DNA of 50,850 nucleotides from Oscillatoriales cyanobacterium SM2_2_1. GTDB taxonomy: Bacteria; Cyanobacteriota; Cyanobacteriia; Pseudanabaenales; Pseudanabaenaceae. Shown here in pieces: positions 25,594-36,313 of the stretch. The stretch is from assembly GCA_012031145.1 (NCBI GenBank), contig JAAUUH010000008.1, positions 1-50,850 on the forward strand, read 5' to 3'. The position numbers were made by a program, and so were the translations under genes. How positions within the stretch are numbered: position 1 is the first letter of the stretch; each line of letters opens with the position of its first letter. The notes under the pieces were generated by a model that was not told the origin of the DNA, searched no databases, and worked only from the letters and a program-made list of their open reading frames with translations.

Positions 25594-25899
25594 ATGTTCT
25601 ACACCATATCCAGTGCCAGTCTGAGCTTGCTGCGACCGGGGGAAAGGGGTGAGGTTTTACCCTCAAGGACTACCGATGGGGTGATCCACTCTCAATTGAT
25701 CCAACTTGGGGTCATTCCCGGAAAACCTCTAGTTGTGCTTGGTCATCACCCAGAACCAATTGTCCGCATGGAAGGAAAAGTTCTCACAATTCCTGCCCAC
25801 CTCAGTCACCACGTCCGGGTCAGAATATTGGATAGTCGGATTCGCTATCCGCCTCAATCAACCGCTAGCATGACATCGGACGCTTTGATGACAGCGTAG
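25594..25899 (+). CDS. feoA: FeoA-domain protein
   Basis: A 101-aa protein with a FeoA (SH3-like) domain: LSLLRPGERGEVL, QLIQLGVIPGKPLVVLGHHPEPIVRMEGKVLTIPAHLSHHVRV. FeoA helps the FeoB ferrous-iron transporter; here it would support iron supply for nitrogenase. An upstream ATG at 25585 is in frame, but GAGGA lies better for 25594. The C-terminal ~15 codons overlap mop on the other strand, and that tail ([13 protein letters not shown]) looks unlike the family, so the end may be a run-on. Confidence 0.85.
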   Translation: MFYTISSASLSLLRPGERGEVLPSRTTDGVIHSQLIQLGVIPGKPLVVLGHHPEPIVRMEGKVLTIPAHLSHHVRVRILDSRIRYPPQSTASMTSDALMTA

Positions 25900-26063
25900 A
25901 CGTCCTGTCCTAGGGTTAAACCCAACTTCTCGCTTGAGGCCTTGGTAATGACAGCGGCAACTTCCACTCCAGGGGCAACCTCGAGTACTACCTCAGCGCT
26001 GACCACTCCAACGACAAGACTTTTAATAGTTCCCTTCAGCAGATTGCGGGCGCTAACGTTCAT
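25854..26063 (-). CDS. Molbindin-type molybdate-binding protein (Mop)
   Basis: A 69-aa Mop/TOBE-domain protein starting [19 protein letters not shown]. The body [47 protein letters not shown] is the complete single molbindin repeat. It stores or buffers molybdate for FeMo-cofactor. The longer frame from 26123 adds 20 residues without similarity. It is the only minus-strand gene inside the 11.9-26.4 kb nif block, overlapping the 3' end of the feoA-like gene by 46 bases and running divergent from fdxB. Confidence 0.92.
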   Translation of the reverse strand: MNVSARNLLKGTIKSLVVGVVSAEVVLEVAPGVEVAAVITKASSEKLGLTLGQDVYAVIKASDVMLAVD

Positions 26064-26121
26064 TGCTATTTCCAAAATTTTGTCATCAAAGTACCACAAT
26101 GACCCACAGGAGAATTGTATC

Positions 26122-26412
26122 ATGGCCTACCTAAATGCTTTGACCCAAGGGGGACTCCCCTGGACTCCCAAGTTTGTGCAGGAGATTGACCTGACCCGCT
26201 GCCTCGGTTGCGGTCGTTGCCTGAAAGTCTGCGGTCGAGATGTTCTACGGCTGCAGGCAGTGAATGATGAATTCGAGTTTGTCGATGAGGATGAAGAGGA
26301 AAGCGAGCGTAAGGTGATGACGATCGCCCGACCCGATCTGTGCGTTGGCTGCCAATCCTGTTCTCGAATCTGCCCCAAAAAGTGTTACACCCATGCTCCC
26401 CAGCCCCTGTAG
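26122..26412 (+). CDS. fdxB: FdxB-type (ferredoxin III) 2[4Fe-4S] ferredoxin
   Basis: A 96-aa nif-specific bacterial ferredoxin. It has two complete cluster motifs, Cys27-Cys30-Cys33-Cys37 ([11 protein letters not shown]) and Cys74-Cys77-Cys80-Cys84 ([11 protein letters not shown]). An acidic insert [10 protein letters not shown] lies between them, as usual for FdxB. ATG 26122 has GGAG upstream. It ends the nif cluster. Because FdxN upstream lacks ligand cysteines, FdxB may be the only nif [4Fe-4S] electron carrier in this cluster. Confidence 0.93.
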   Translation: MAYLNALTQGGLPWTPKFVQEIDLTRCLGCGRCLKVCGRDVLRLQAVNDEFEFVDEDEEESERKVMTIARPDLCVGCQSCSRICPKKCYTHAPQPL

Positions 26413-26435
26413 CCCCCTATAGCCAATTGTGCATT

Positions 26436-26453
26436 TGTGGGTGAGAACCCACA
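26436..26453 (+). terminator. Hairpin after fdxB
   Basis: A perfect 7-bp stem TGTGGGT/ACCCACA with a GAGA tetraloop, 24 bases past the fdxB stop. No T-run follows, so it is a weak terminator candidate or an RNA end-protecting structure marking the 3' end of the nif cluster. Confidence 0.45.
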
Positions 26454-26580
26454 GACCCATAGGATTGACCAAAAGCTGAACTTAGCTTGAGTCAGTCCTT
26501 TTTCCTGTTTTGGGGACTACGTAGCCAAAGACATTAGAATTATGTACAATAATCAAACACTAGGGTTACGGAGCAGGCTA

Positions 26581-26997
26581 ATGTTGGTCTATGAGCCGGA
26601 TTTACGGACGAAGTGGCGGATTCCGTTGTACTTGCAGCCGGTGTCGGCGGGTTTTCCATCGCCAGCGGATGACTATTTAGAGGGGCGTGTTGACCTGAAT
26701 CGCTATTTGATCAAGCATCCGGCAGCAACTTTTTTTGTGCGGGTGACCGGAGACTCCATGATTGCCGCGGGGATTCATCCAGGAGATCTATTGGTGGTAG
26801 ATCGGGCAGTTCCACCAACTTCGGGGCGAATTGTGATTGCGGTGATTCATGGGGAACTAACGGTGAAGCGAATTCGCTATCAGGGCGATCGCCTCTATTT
26901 GGTGCCAGAAAATCCTAAATATTCCATGATTAGTATCGATCCGGAAATGGAACTCCATGTTTGGGGGGTGGTCACCAACGTGATTCATCCTCTGTAA
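26581..26997 (+). CDS. umuD: UmuD-like S24 peptidase, DNA polymerase V subunit
   Basis: A 138-aa LexA/UmuD-type autopeptidase. The cleavage site Ala23-Gly24 is in VSAGFPSPADDYLEG, the nucleophile is Ser59 (VTGDSMIAAGI) and the general base is Lys96 (ELTVKRI). After self-cleavage it forms the accessory subunit of the error-prone polymerase. ATG 26581 has GGAG seven bases upstream. An earlier in-frame ATG at 26542 would add 13 residues. umuC follows 52 bases downstream. Confidence 0.92.
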   Translation: MLVYEPDLRTKWRIPLYLQPVSAGFPSPADDYLEGRVDLNRYLIKHPAATFFVRVTGDSMIAAGIHPGDLLVVDRAVPPTSGRIVIAVIHGELTVKRIRYQGDRLYLVPENPKYSMISIDPEMELHVWGVVTNVIHPL

Positions 26998-27049
26998 ATT
27001 GGGGCTCCCTATTCCTAAGTTAAAATCATTTTCCCTGTGAGGTAGTTGG

Positions 27050-28252
27050 ATGACGTTGTTTGCGATCGTGGATGGTAATCACTTCTATGTTTCCTGTGAG
27101 CGAGTGTTTCAACCCCAACTCGAAGGATTACCCGTGGTAGTGAGTAATGGTTTTTGTGTGTTGTCGAAGTCCCCGGAAACGAAGCCCTATGACATTGCAA
27201 TTGGGACGCCCATGTTTAAGTTGGAGTCCCTCGTTAAGCGCGGCAAGATCCAAGTGTGTCCGACCAATTTTCGGCTCTACGGCGATCTTTCGCGACGCAT
27301 GATGCAGGTGTTGGCAGATTTCGCCCCGCTGGAGGTGGCTTCCATTGATGAGGCATTTTTGGATGTGTCCTTTTTAGCGGATGGAGATGGTCGCTGGGTG
27401 GATTGGGGGCAATCAGTGCAGCAACGGGTGCGCCAGTGGTTGGGGTTACCGGTGGCGGTAGGCATTGGCCCCACCAAAACCCTAGCCAAGGTGGCCAATC
27501 GCTGGGCGAAGCGGTTTGGACAGGGGGTGATGCAGATGATGCATGGCCCATCCCAGGAGGCCTTGCTGGCGGAGTTTCCGGTGTCCGATGTGTGGGGTGT
27601 GGGGCGACGGTTGGCTCCCAAGTTGGCAGCGGCGGGAATCCATACGGCTTTGGCGCTGCGGGATGCGGATGAAGATCTCATTCGTGGACGCTTCGGCGGA
27701 CGGGCGGCTCAGGCGCTGCGGGAACTCCGTGGGATCGTCTGTTTTCCTTTGGTGTCGGTGGCACCACCGCCCCAACAGGCGTCGGTGTTTCGGACATTTG
27801 CAGAACCGTTGGTATCACTGGCGGATTTGCAGCGGGCGATCGCCGATTATGTGGCGCTAGGGGCCGAGCGGTTACGAAAACACCACTTGGCGGCGACAGA
27901 ATTAACAGTTTCGGTGCGATCGCACCGTTTGGTGCCTGCCCAAGCCACAACTCGCTATTTGCCACTTCCAACCAACTACACGCCGGAACTCATTAGCCAT
28001 GCGACAGAGGCGATCACCACGTTGTTTCGCCACGGAGAGAGCTACAAAAAAATTGGCGTGGTGCTCACGGGGCTGCGGAGTTGCCGTCTACAGCAGGGAG
28101 AGCTGTTTGCCCCGGTCTCGAGCGAGCGCCAAAGTCAGCTTATGGCTGCCTATGATGGCATCAATCAAAAGTTTGGCTCTGGAGCGGTGCGGTTTGGGCG
28201 CATGACTCCACAAACACCGAATCTGTGGCTAAGTTTGCCAACGGTACGTTAG
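27050..28252 (+). CDS. umuC: UmuC, Y-family DNA polymerase V catalytic subunit
   Basis: A 400-aa translesion polymerase. The metal-binding residues are Asp8 (FAIVDGNHFY) and Asp100-Glu101 (VASIDEAFLD). The helix-hairpin-helix region VWGVGRRLAPKLAAAGI and the little-finger domain follow. The finger-domain motif that normally reads LSNNDGC after PVVV is shortened here to SNGFC (residues 32-36). This may alter handling of the template base, or it may hide sequence errors. It forms an operon with umuD. SOS control is expected, but no clear LexA box was identified. Confidence 0.92.
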   Translation: MTLFAIVDGNHFYVSCERVFQPQLEGLPVVVSNGFCVLSKSPETKPYDIAIGTPMFKLESLVKRGKIQVCPTNFRLYGDLSRRMMQVLADFAPLEVASIDEAFLDVSFLADGDGRWVDWGQSVQQRVRQWLGLPVAVGIGPTKTLAKVANRWAKRFGQGVMQMMHGPSQEALLAEFPVSDVWGVGRRLAPKLAAAGIHTALALRDADEDLIRGRFGGRAAQALRELRGIVCFPLVSVAPPPQQASVFRTFAEPLVSLADLQRAIADYVALGAERLRKHHLAATELTVSVRSHRLVPAQATTRYLPLPTNYTPELISHATEAITTLFRHGESYKKIGVVLTGLRSCRLQQGELFAPVSSERQSQLMAAYDGINQKFGSGAVRFGRMTPQTPNLWLSLPTVR

Positions 28253-28333
28253 GAGGTTCTCCCTGTTCCTGAACATTCTCCATCGACTTTTTCGACAGGG
28301 GCAGGGCAGCTATGAGCATTTGCTCCTAAATGT

Positions 28334-30783
<2,450 letters not shown>

Positions 30784-31371
30784 TATCTGCCTCCGTATCT
30801 CCCACAATCCACTGATGGCTAACCGGCGGCAAGGATGCGATCGCCCAGCGCATCAACATGGGCTTGTCGAGGGTGTCCCCATTTTTCTGATAATCATCCC
30901 GCAAACAAAACCGCCGACCATCGGGGAAAAACCGCCACAGGTCATAGTGATCCAACACTGGCTCCAACTCACTGATCCGCCGCATGGTCATCACCGCCAG
31001 ATCAATTCCTGCCCCCTGAATTTGCTCCAAGGCCGCGATCGTCCAGGGATGAATCCGGTCGTACTGGAAATAGGGACGGCTGTGAACAATTTCCCGTCGC
31101 AACTGTGAAAATTCTGTGGCTTGCCCCGGCTGGATTAGTCCCGACTTTTGGGCAATGTCGTACTCCGATACCTGCGATCGCTTCAACTCCCAAAACATAG
31201 CCTTTGAGAGCATGTCCACGGGTTGTTGGGGTAAGCGCACCTGCTGCACACACACCTGGTACACCTGATAATAGCGCTCCGATACATCTAAAATCGGGCC
31301 GTCAAAATCTGTGAACAAGCGTTTAGCCATAGCGTAGGATAGAAGCAGAACTGATTTAGGAGTACTGTACT

Positions 31372-31608
31372 ATGACCCTCGCCCTGACTACCGAAAACAT
31401 CGAGACTGTCCTCGATGAATTGCGCCCCTATCTCATGGCCGATGGCGGCAACGTCGAGTTGGTAGAGGTAGAAGGCCCCGTGGTGCGCCTTCGTCTTCAA
31501 GGTGCCTGCGGCTCCTGTCCGAGTTCTACCATGACCCTGCGCATGGGTATTGAGCGCAAATTGCGTGAATCCATCCCTGACATTGCTGAAGTAGAACAAG
31601 TGTTTTAG
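31372..31608 (+). CDS. nfu: Nfu-type Fe-S scaffold (CnfU-like)
   Basis: A 78-aa stand-alone Nfu domain with cluster-binding Cys46 and Cys49 ([10 protein letters not shown]). It matches the small cyanobacterial CnfU/NfuA proteins that deliver clusters for general use, including photosystem I. It is homologous to the C-terminal domain of NifU at 15.4-15.6 kb but belongs to the housekeeping system and is not near nif genes. It is monocistronic. Confidence 0.94.
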   Translation: MTLALTTENIETVLDELRPYLMADGGNVELVEVEGPVVRLRLQGACGSCPSSTMTLRMGIERKLRESIPDIAEVEQVF

Positions 31609-32108
31609 TGCCCGACTCACCCATCCCATCAATGCCCCAGGAATAGGGAACCCACTTCAGGTTTTCTATTCCTGTTTTCTATGGATTCCATTCCAGTTCA
31701 AATTTAGGGGCAAATTTCTAAGTATAGCTATATTCGGGTAGGTTCGGACATCCAAAGAAAAGGGGGGCTACGCCCTTGCACCCCGTCCAACCAAGTTAAT
31801 TACGGCTATATCTGAATTTTCCACCTCAATTCATGGCACCTTAGGCGTGCTGTTCGCCGATCTTGTCCATCAAGGTCGAAGAAATCAGCACCAAGCAAGG
31901 GTTGTATTCCCTTAGCAAGCTGCGGGAACTTCTCCGAGCATGCCTTAGCGGCAAAATGGTAGCCGCACACAAAAATGGGAGAGACATTGAGCTCTCCCAA
32001 AATAGATTGATACTAATCCTGAACTATTGCTCTGAATTAAGCCTAATTCTAGATCCTGAATGAACCAACTCAATAACCTAAGATCAGTTTTTGAGCTTGG
32101 TTTGAAGT
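31609..32108. other. Intergenic stretch without a convincing gene
   Basis: 500 bases between nfu and the ferritin-like gene. It contains the 88-base MITE-like element described separately and two short overlapping frames (31806-32000 minus, 31863-32063 plus) with no recognisable motif or ribosome binding site. No tRNA or strong terminator was seen. Confidence 0.5.
31723..31810. repeat. MITE-like 88-base element with TATAGC ends
   Basis: Begins TATAGCTATATTCGGG and ends TTAATTACGGCTATA, so the ends are imperfect inverted repeats of the type TATAGCYRTAWT. The centre contains a GC-rich arm GGGGGGCTACGCCC. It looks like a non-autonomous element related in its ends to the 127-base repeats at 34812 and 46421. 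Only one copy is in the window. Confidence 0.4.
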
Positions 32109-32996
32109 CTAATTTTGCGCTGACTTTTGGGGAGATTCACCCAAGTTGCCCCCAAAAAACATGGGCACAAACTTTTCAATGAAGGTCACAGGATCCCTAG
32201 TCCATGCCTGCTGCACCAGATCGATGCGGGTTTGCTGCAACTCAGGATCAAAGATGGCCTTGGGCAGATGCTCCATAAAATATTGGGGACGCTTCCAGAG
32301 GGGCAGTTCCTCCGCAATCTTAACCAAGTTATTAACCCGACGAAACTCTGCGCCCGCCAAAATATCCATCCCCGATTCAAAGGCAGCTTGCTCAATTGCC
32401 ACATACTTACGCTTGGCATGTTCCACTTTCTCCCGGTGCTCAGGGCTTTTACGGGACAGCTCGGCTAGCCAACGATTACCCCAGCGCACATGGGCGGCTT
32501 CTTCGGGCATGATCCGCTCAATGGTTTCGCAAATTTTGCGATTTTCGGCGGTAGGTTCGGCGGACTTAAGGGCACGGATGTGGGAGGCGAAGTATTCGCA
32601 GCCACGTTTTTCAGTAACGTTAATCGCCGCCAAGGCATTGATAGTCATATCCTCAGCACTTTCGGCGGCGGTATAGTCGAGCAGGCGCTCAAACTCATCG
32701 ATGTAGGAAATGCCTGGGGGCTTGCCAACGGGTTCACCCAGATCACAGAGCAAGTCCGTGAGCCAATAGGCGTGACGCGCTTCATCAGCGACATGGTGGG
32801 AGAGCTCCCGCACCAGATCGCGGGGTTGCCCATCAAGACGCTCAATTAAGTCGGTAAGATCTTTGCAACTGCGCTGTTCGCTGAAGCGATAGCGATTGAG
32901 GGTCACCATGTGGATGTCCCATTGTCGTACTACTTGGTTCAGAATAGCTTGGGCGCTGAGTTGGTTACGAAATTTACGGGGGTAGGCGACAGTCAT
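32109..32996 (-). CDS. Ferritin-like di-iron domain protein
   Basis: A 295-aa, all-helical protein with two ExxH iron motifs, DEARHAYWL (about residues 71-79) and EEAAHVRWG (about 165-173), and flanking glutamates (SYIDEFERLLDYTAAESAE). These features define the ferritin-like di-iron carboxylate superfamily. It resembles the DUF455/MiaE-like cyanobacterial proteins of unknown substrate. No signal peptide is visible. It is the same strand as rplI but separated from it. Confidence 0.8.
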   Translation of the reverse strand: MTVAYPRKFRNQLSAQAILNQVVRQWDIHMVTLNRYRFSEQRSCKDLTDLIERLDGQPRDLVRELSHHVADEARHAYWLTDLLCDLGEPVGKPPGISYIDEFERLLDYTAAESAEDMTINALAAINVTEKRGCEYFASHIRALKSAEPTAENRKICETIERIMPEEAAHVRWGNRWLAELSRKSPEHREKVEHAKRKYVAIEQAAFESGMDILAGAEFRRVNNLVKIAEELPLWKRPQYFMEHLPKAIFDPELQQTRIDLVQQAWTRDPVTFIEKFVPMFFGGNLGESPQKSAQN

Positions 32997-33051
32997 AGGT
33001 TGTGCAGTGTTCGTTACTCACATATTAACGAATGTTACAAATTCCGGTGGG

Positions 33052-33510
33052 TTATTCGGCAATAACTTCCACTTTGATCGTCGCCGTGACCTCGGCATGG
33101 AGTTTGATCTGCACATCGTAGGTGCCAAGCTTGTTAATGTCAGGAACGGTGATGTCACGGGAATCAAACTCCATCATGGTCTTAGCCGCAACCAGTTGGG
33201 CAACTTCGCGGTCAGTGACCGTGCCAAAAATGGATCCGCCTTCAGCTTTCTTTTTGAAAGTAAACCCACCAATGGTGCCAAGGGCAACTTTTTTGCTTTC
33301 GGCTTCTTGGCGAATGGCAATTAGGCGCTGACGTTCAGCTTCCTTGCGACGTTCCACTTCGTTGATCACGCCGCGGGTAGCAATGATGGCCATACCCTGG
33401 GGAAACAGATAATTTCGGGCATAGCCGGGAGCCACTTGCACCAAGTCTCCTAGTTTTCCTAATTTGTTGACGTTTTTGGTCAGCATGATCTGAATATTGT
33501 TTTTGGCCAT
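33052..33510 (-). CDS. rplI: 50S ribosomal protein L9
   Basis: A 152-aa L9, which binds 23S rRNA domain V at the base of the L1 stalk. The N-terminal domain contains QIMLTKNVNKLGKLGDLVQVAPGYARNYLFPQGMA, the signature of the family. The long connecting helix (EVERRKEAERQRL) and C-terminal domain ending TATIKVEVI follow. An AGGAG lies upstream of the minus-strand ATG. Confidence 0.97.
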   Translation of the reverse strand: MAKNNIQIMLTKNVNKLGKLGDLVQVAPGYARNYLFPQGMAIIATRGVINEVERRKEAERQRLIAIRQEAESKKVALGTIGGFTFKKKAEGGSIFGTVTDREVAQLVAAKTMMEFDSRDITVPDINKLGTYDVQIKLHAEVTATIKVEVIAE

Positions 33511-33628
33511 GGGTTTCTCCTAGGTCGAGGTCGTATGATAAAGGAATGTTTTGGTGGGATTCGAGTAACTTTGCCGGCTGAGCAAATGCATTTCGGGTGC
33601 AAGCAGTTTTTCTAGCTTACCAAAGTTT

Positions 33629-34693
33629 ATGGGAAATACGCAAAGATTTAGATTTTTCTGTAGTTTGATAGTGGTGACAATGTGGAGTGGGGCGATCGCC
33701 GGATGTATGCCGACTTTGCCACCGAAGCCGTTTAGCCATGAGGTGTCACCAACGGAGCCCCTAGCGCGGATTACGGAAATTCAGCAGGTGCCGGTATGGG
33801 TGCGATTTCTCAACAGTGGTCGCGATCGCCCGGTACGGGAAGTGGGCATTGCCCTGCGGGCGGGGGAGACGGTGCGGACAGAGGGGGCTTCCTTAGCGCA
33901 AATCACGCTGAAGGATGGACTGGTGCTGCGTTTAGGTAAGGACGGAGTGGTGGTATTGCAGTCCAATGGAACGGTGCAGGTGACGCGGGGGCAGGTGTTG
34001 GCGTGGATGGCTCCAGAACCCGGAACCATGGGTACCCTAGACGCCTCTTTTGGGCAATTGACGGCCGAGAACGCCACGATTTATCTGGAGTTGCCAAGGG
34101 GAGAACGGGATAATCGCCTCGTGCGGGTGTTGCAGGGAACCGTAGTGGTCAAGTTAGTGCGATCGCCCGAACCGATTACGGTCAAGGCGGGAGAGTTGTT
34201 AACCGTGCTGCCCGATGGAACAGCAGACTCACCCAAGCCTGTGGAGCCAGCGGCGATTGCTAAACAGTTTGATAACCATCCGTTGCTATTTGCCTTTCGC
34301 ACCCAGATTGCTTCGTTACCCCAGATTACATCCCAGTTTGGCTTGCGAACAGTGGTAACGACCCGCACAATTGAATATCAGTCTAGGTCGCGGTCACCAG
34401 AATCACCGCCCGCCCAACCCACAGCGGCGAGGCGTGAGCCTGAGCAGCAACCTCGGTCGCTACCGGCGGCCCAGCCAGCCGCCACGCCAACCTCCAAGCC
34501 AACTGCCAAGCCGGACACAGAGAATACGCCTGCGCCAACCCCACAACCAGTAGCTAGTCCGGCGGATATTCCTGAGCCTGTCCCCCCTCCAGAAAGCTCG
34601 CCCAATTTACCAGTCCAGCCCGAACCCCAACCGGAAATTGAGTTGGTACCACCACCAGAACGGCCCAGTTCTTCAGGAAGCTCTCCTAACTAA
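33629..34693 (+). CDS. FecR-domain lipoprotein with proline-rich tail
   Basis: 354 aa. The signal peptide ends in lipobox AIAGC (Cys26), so it is predicted to be a lipoprotein. A FecR-like domain follows at about 55-200, with RAGETVRTEGASLAQITLKDGLVLRLGKDGVVVL and VLQGTVVVKL-type beta strands, as in cyanobacterial FecR proteins without TonB partners. Residues from about 250 to the end are a low-complexity Pro/Ser/Gln/Glu-rich region, possibly a cell-wall spacer. The ligand or partner is unknown. Confidence 0.83.
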   Translation: MGNTQRFRFFCSLIVVTMWSGAIAGCMPTLPPKPFSHEVSPTEPLARITEIQQVPVWVRFLNSGRDRPVREVGIALRAGETVRTEGASLAQITLKDGLVLRLGKDGVVVLQSNGTVQVTRGQVLAWMAPEPGTMGTLDASFGQLTAENATIYLELPRGERDNRLVRVLQGTVVVKLVRSPEPITVKAGELLTVLPDGTADSPKPVEPAAIAKQFDNHPLLFAFRTQIASLPQITSQFGLRTVVTTRTIEYQSRSRSPESPPAQPTAARREPEQQPRSLPAAQPAATPTSKPTAKPDTENTPAPTPQPVASPADIPEPVPPPESSPNLPVQPEPQPEIELVPPPERPSSSGSSPN

Positions 34694-34811
34694 AAATCTT
34701 GATCAACGTGTCACTTAATTTGTTGCGGAACTTTTTGACAGCAAGGGTTTCAGACCCTAGCCAATAGAATTTGACGGACGTGACACCGTTTACCCCACAG
34801 GGTTTCAAGCT

Positions 34812-34938
34812 TATAGCTATTTCAGATTTATTTGAGACAATCTCGCCCTCACCCCCAGCCCCTCTCCCATAAAGGGCGAGGGGAGTGATAGTACTCAAAA
34901 CAACAACAATTGTGTCGCTCTTAATTAAATTGACTATA
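34812..34938 (+). repeat. 127-base MITE-like dispersed repeat, copy 1
   Basis: Starts TATAGCTATTTCAG and ends TTGACTATA. An inverted, near-identical copy of exactly the same length lies at 46421-46547. The ends form an imperfect inverted repeat (TATAGCTATTTCAG versus TATAGTCAATTTAA). The middle holds a strong dyad, CTCGCCC...GGGCGAG. It occupies the intergenic space after the FecR lipoprotein gene. It lacks a transposase, so it would be non-autonomous. Confidence 0.7.
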
Positions 34939-34977
34939 AATTCTTCTAGCTTGCATGGATCATGCGCCCTAGGAATC

Positions 34978-35613
34978 CTAGAAAAACAACACTCGGGCTG
35001 GAATCCCCTGGGAGCGCAACCAAAACTGCAGGGACTCGGCTTCATCTCGGCTAAGAAAACCTCCGGCATAGATAAACGTGCCCAAGGGGGAAGATTGCAC
35101 AAAGGCCGAGGGAAGCCATTGACGTATTTGGCTCAGGGTAAAATCTCTGTCACCCTGAATTGGCACCATCGTGATGTAACGGCGGGCCCCGTCGAAGGTA
35201 GTTGGCAGCTGGAACTGGCTAGGATTGGGGGGAGGGTTGAAGGTGTCAGACGGCAGCGGCAGGGGACTGGGCGCGCTGGCAGTGGGGTCAATGATGCCTT
35301 GCCGAGGATCGTAGGTGGCTCCCGGGGCAGTTTGGCGAGCAGCGAGTCCCTGTTGTTGAAGTTGCGCTAGGACTTCAGCCGCCCGACTGGGGGGGTAGGC
35401 CCCGGCAATGGTGGACACCCGTCCATTGACCGGGCCCACCACTGGGGCCAGTCCAAGACGAGACATGGCCGCGGCAATCGCCTCGTCGCTCCCTAGGACG
35501 TAGACCACCACGTTATTACCGCCAAGACCGGGAACCTGGGCGATCGCCCCAGAGACCGCAATGCCCATGGCAACCAAGCAGGAAAGCAAGTTAAGGCGAA
35601 GGAACTGGCGCAT
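34978..35613 (-). CDS. Secreted SPOR-like hypothetical protein
   Basis: 211 aa with an N-terminal signal peptide (basic MRQFLRLNLL, hydrophobic core, AIA-Q cleavage near residue 25). Two segments, VVVYVLGSDEAIAAAMSRLGLAPVV and SPLGTFIYAGGFLSRDEAESLQFWLRSQGIPARVLFF, have the length and spacing of SPOR (peptidoglycan-binding) half-repeats. They are separated by a Pro-rich linker. Function is unknown, but a periplasmic wall-associated role is plausible. The start overlaps the 3' end of the DUF2459 gene by 23 bases, so they are co-transcribed. Confidence 0.78.
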   Translation of the reverse strand: MRQFLRLNLLSCLVAMGIAVSGAIAQVPGLGGNNVVVYVLGSDEAIAAAMSRLGLAPVVGPVNGRVSTIAGAYPPSRAAEVLAQLQQQGLAARQTAPGATYDPRQGIIDPTASAPSPLPLPSDTFNPPPNPSQFQLPTTFDGARRYITMVPIQGDRDFTLSQIRQWLPSAFVQSSPLGTFIYAGGFLSRDEAESLQFWLRSQGIPARVLFF

Positions 35614-36313
35614 GGCGGAAAGAGGGAAGCAACCTTACTGCAAATTTTAGGAGATGCTGACGGATTTGTGACGCAAAAAACATTCGATGGGGACATAGGG
35701 GCACCCCGCCATGGCGTAACGCTTCGGCGGCCCATGTGTTGCAATTATACCAGCCCACATAGGCCGGAGCAGCGGCATAGAACCTACTGCTGCCATATTT
35801 GCCGGCTCCTAGGGGTTCGGGTGGCGTGGTAAGGGTGGCACGAATGAACCTCTGCACTGCCGCAAAACCCACCGGGGATAATTCGATGGTGGCCACGGGG
35901 TCACTAAAAAACTTCCTGGGGGACAGGGGTAAGCCCGCAATTTGCAGGGCACTGGGGGAAGGCACCACCAATAGGCGGGCAATTGACCATAGCGATCGAT
36001 CATTGGCAAAGTAATAGGCGCGATCGCCCCAACCGACCTCGACATAGGGCATCGGCTCCGGCAATAACTCATTAATCCAGCTTTCAGTGGCGTCATCGGT
36101 TCTTGCCCAAGCCAGCCCCGTGTGCAGATTTTGCTGAATTACGTAAAGGCGGCGTCCACCGTTGGTTTGGGTCGGCAGGGCAACCTCGGGAGCGGCGCAG
36201 GGCCAGAAATACCATAGGGTGATCGCCAAAACCAGTCCAGCAAGTGCCCAAAGCCCCCGGAGCAGCAGGCGGCGCAGAGGTTTAGAGGTTCTGGGCGTTG
36301 GGGTTTGGGCCAT
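35591..36313 (-). CDS. DUF2459 protein, membrane-anchored
   Basis: A 240-aa protein starting MAQTPTPRTSK, with one transmembrane helix (about residues 20-40, LLLRGLWALAGLVLAITLWYFW). The DUF2459 core follows: HTGLAWAR, YVEVGWGDRAYYF, YNCNTWAAEALRHGGVPL. The family is sometimes labelled urease-associated, but the evidence for that is thin. The start at 36313 is preferred over 36439, which would lie inside tlyA. It overlaps tlyA by 32 bases upstream and the SPOR-like gene by 23 bases downstream. Confidence 0.85.
   Translation of the reverse strand: MAQTPTPRTSKPLRRLLLRGLWALAGLVLAITLWYFWPCAAPEVALPTQTNGGRRLYVIQQNLHTGLAWARTDDATESWINELLPEPMPYVEVGWGDRAYYFANDRSLWSIARLLVVPSPSALQIAGLPLSPRKFFSDPVATIELSPVGFAAVQRFIRATLTTPPEPLGAGKYGSSRFYAAAPAYVGWYNCNTWAAEALRHGGVPLCPHRMFFASQIRQHLLKFAVRLLPSFRHAPVPSP

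Noticed and set aside
31863..32063. 66-codon plus-strand frame after nfu
   Set aside because: No ribosome binding site, no motif, and an overlapping minus-strand frame of equal quality; kept only as part of the intergenic note.
34686..35102. 138-codon minus-strand frame after the FecR lipoprotein gene
   Set aside because: It reads through the 127-base MITE-like repeat and antisense to the SPOR-like gene; no recognisable domain.
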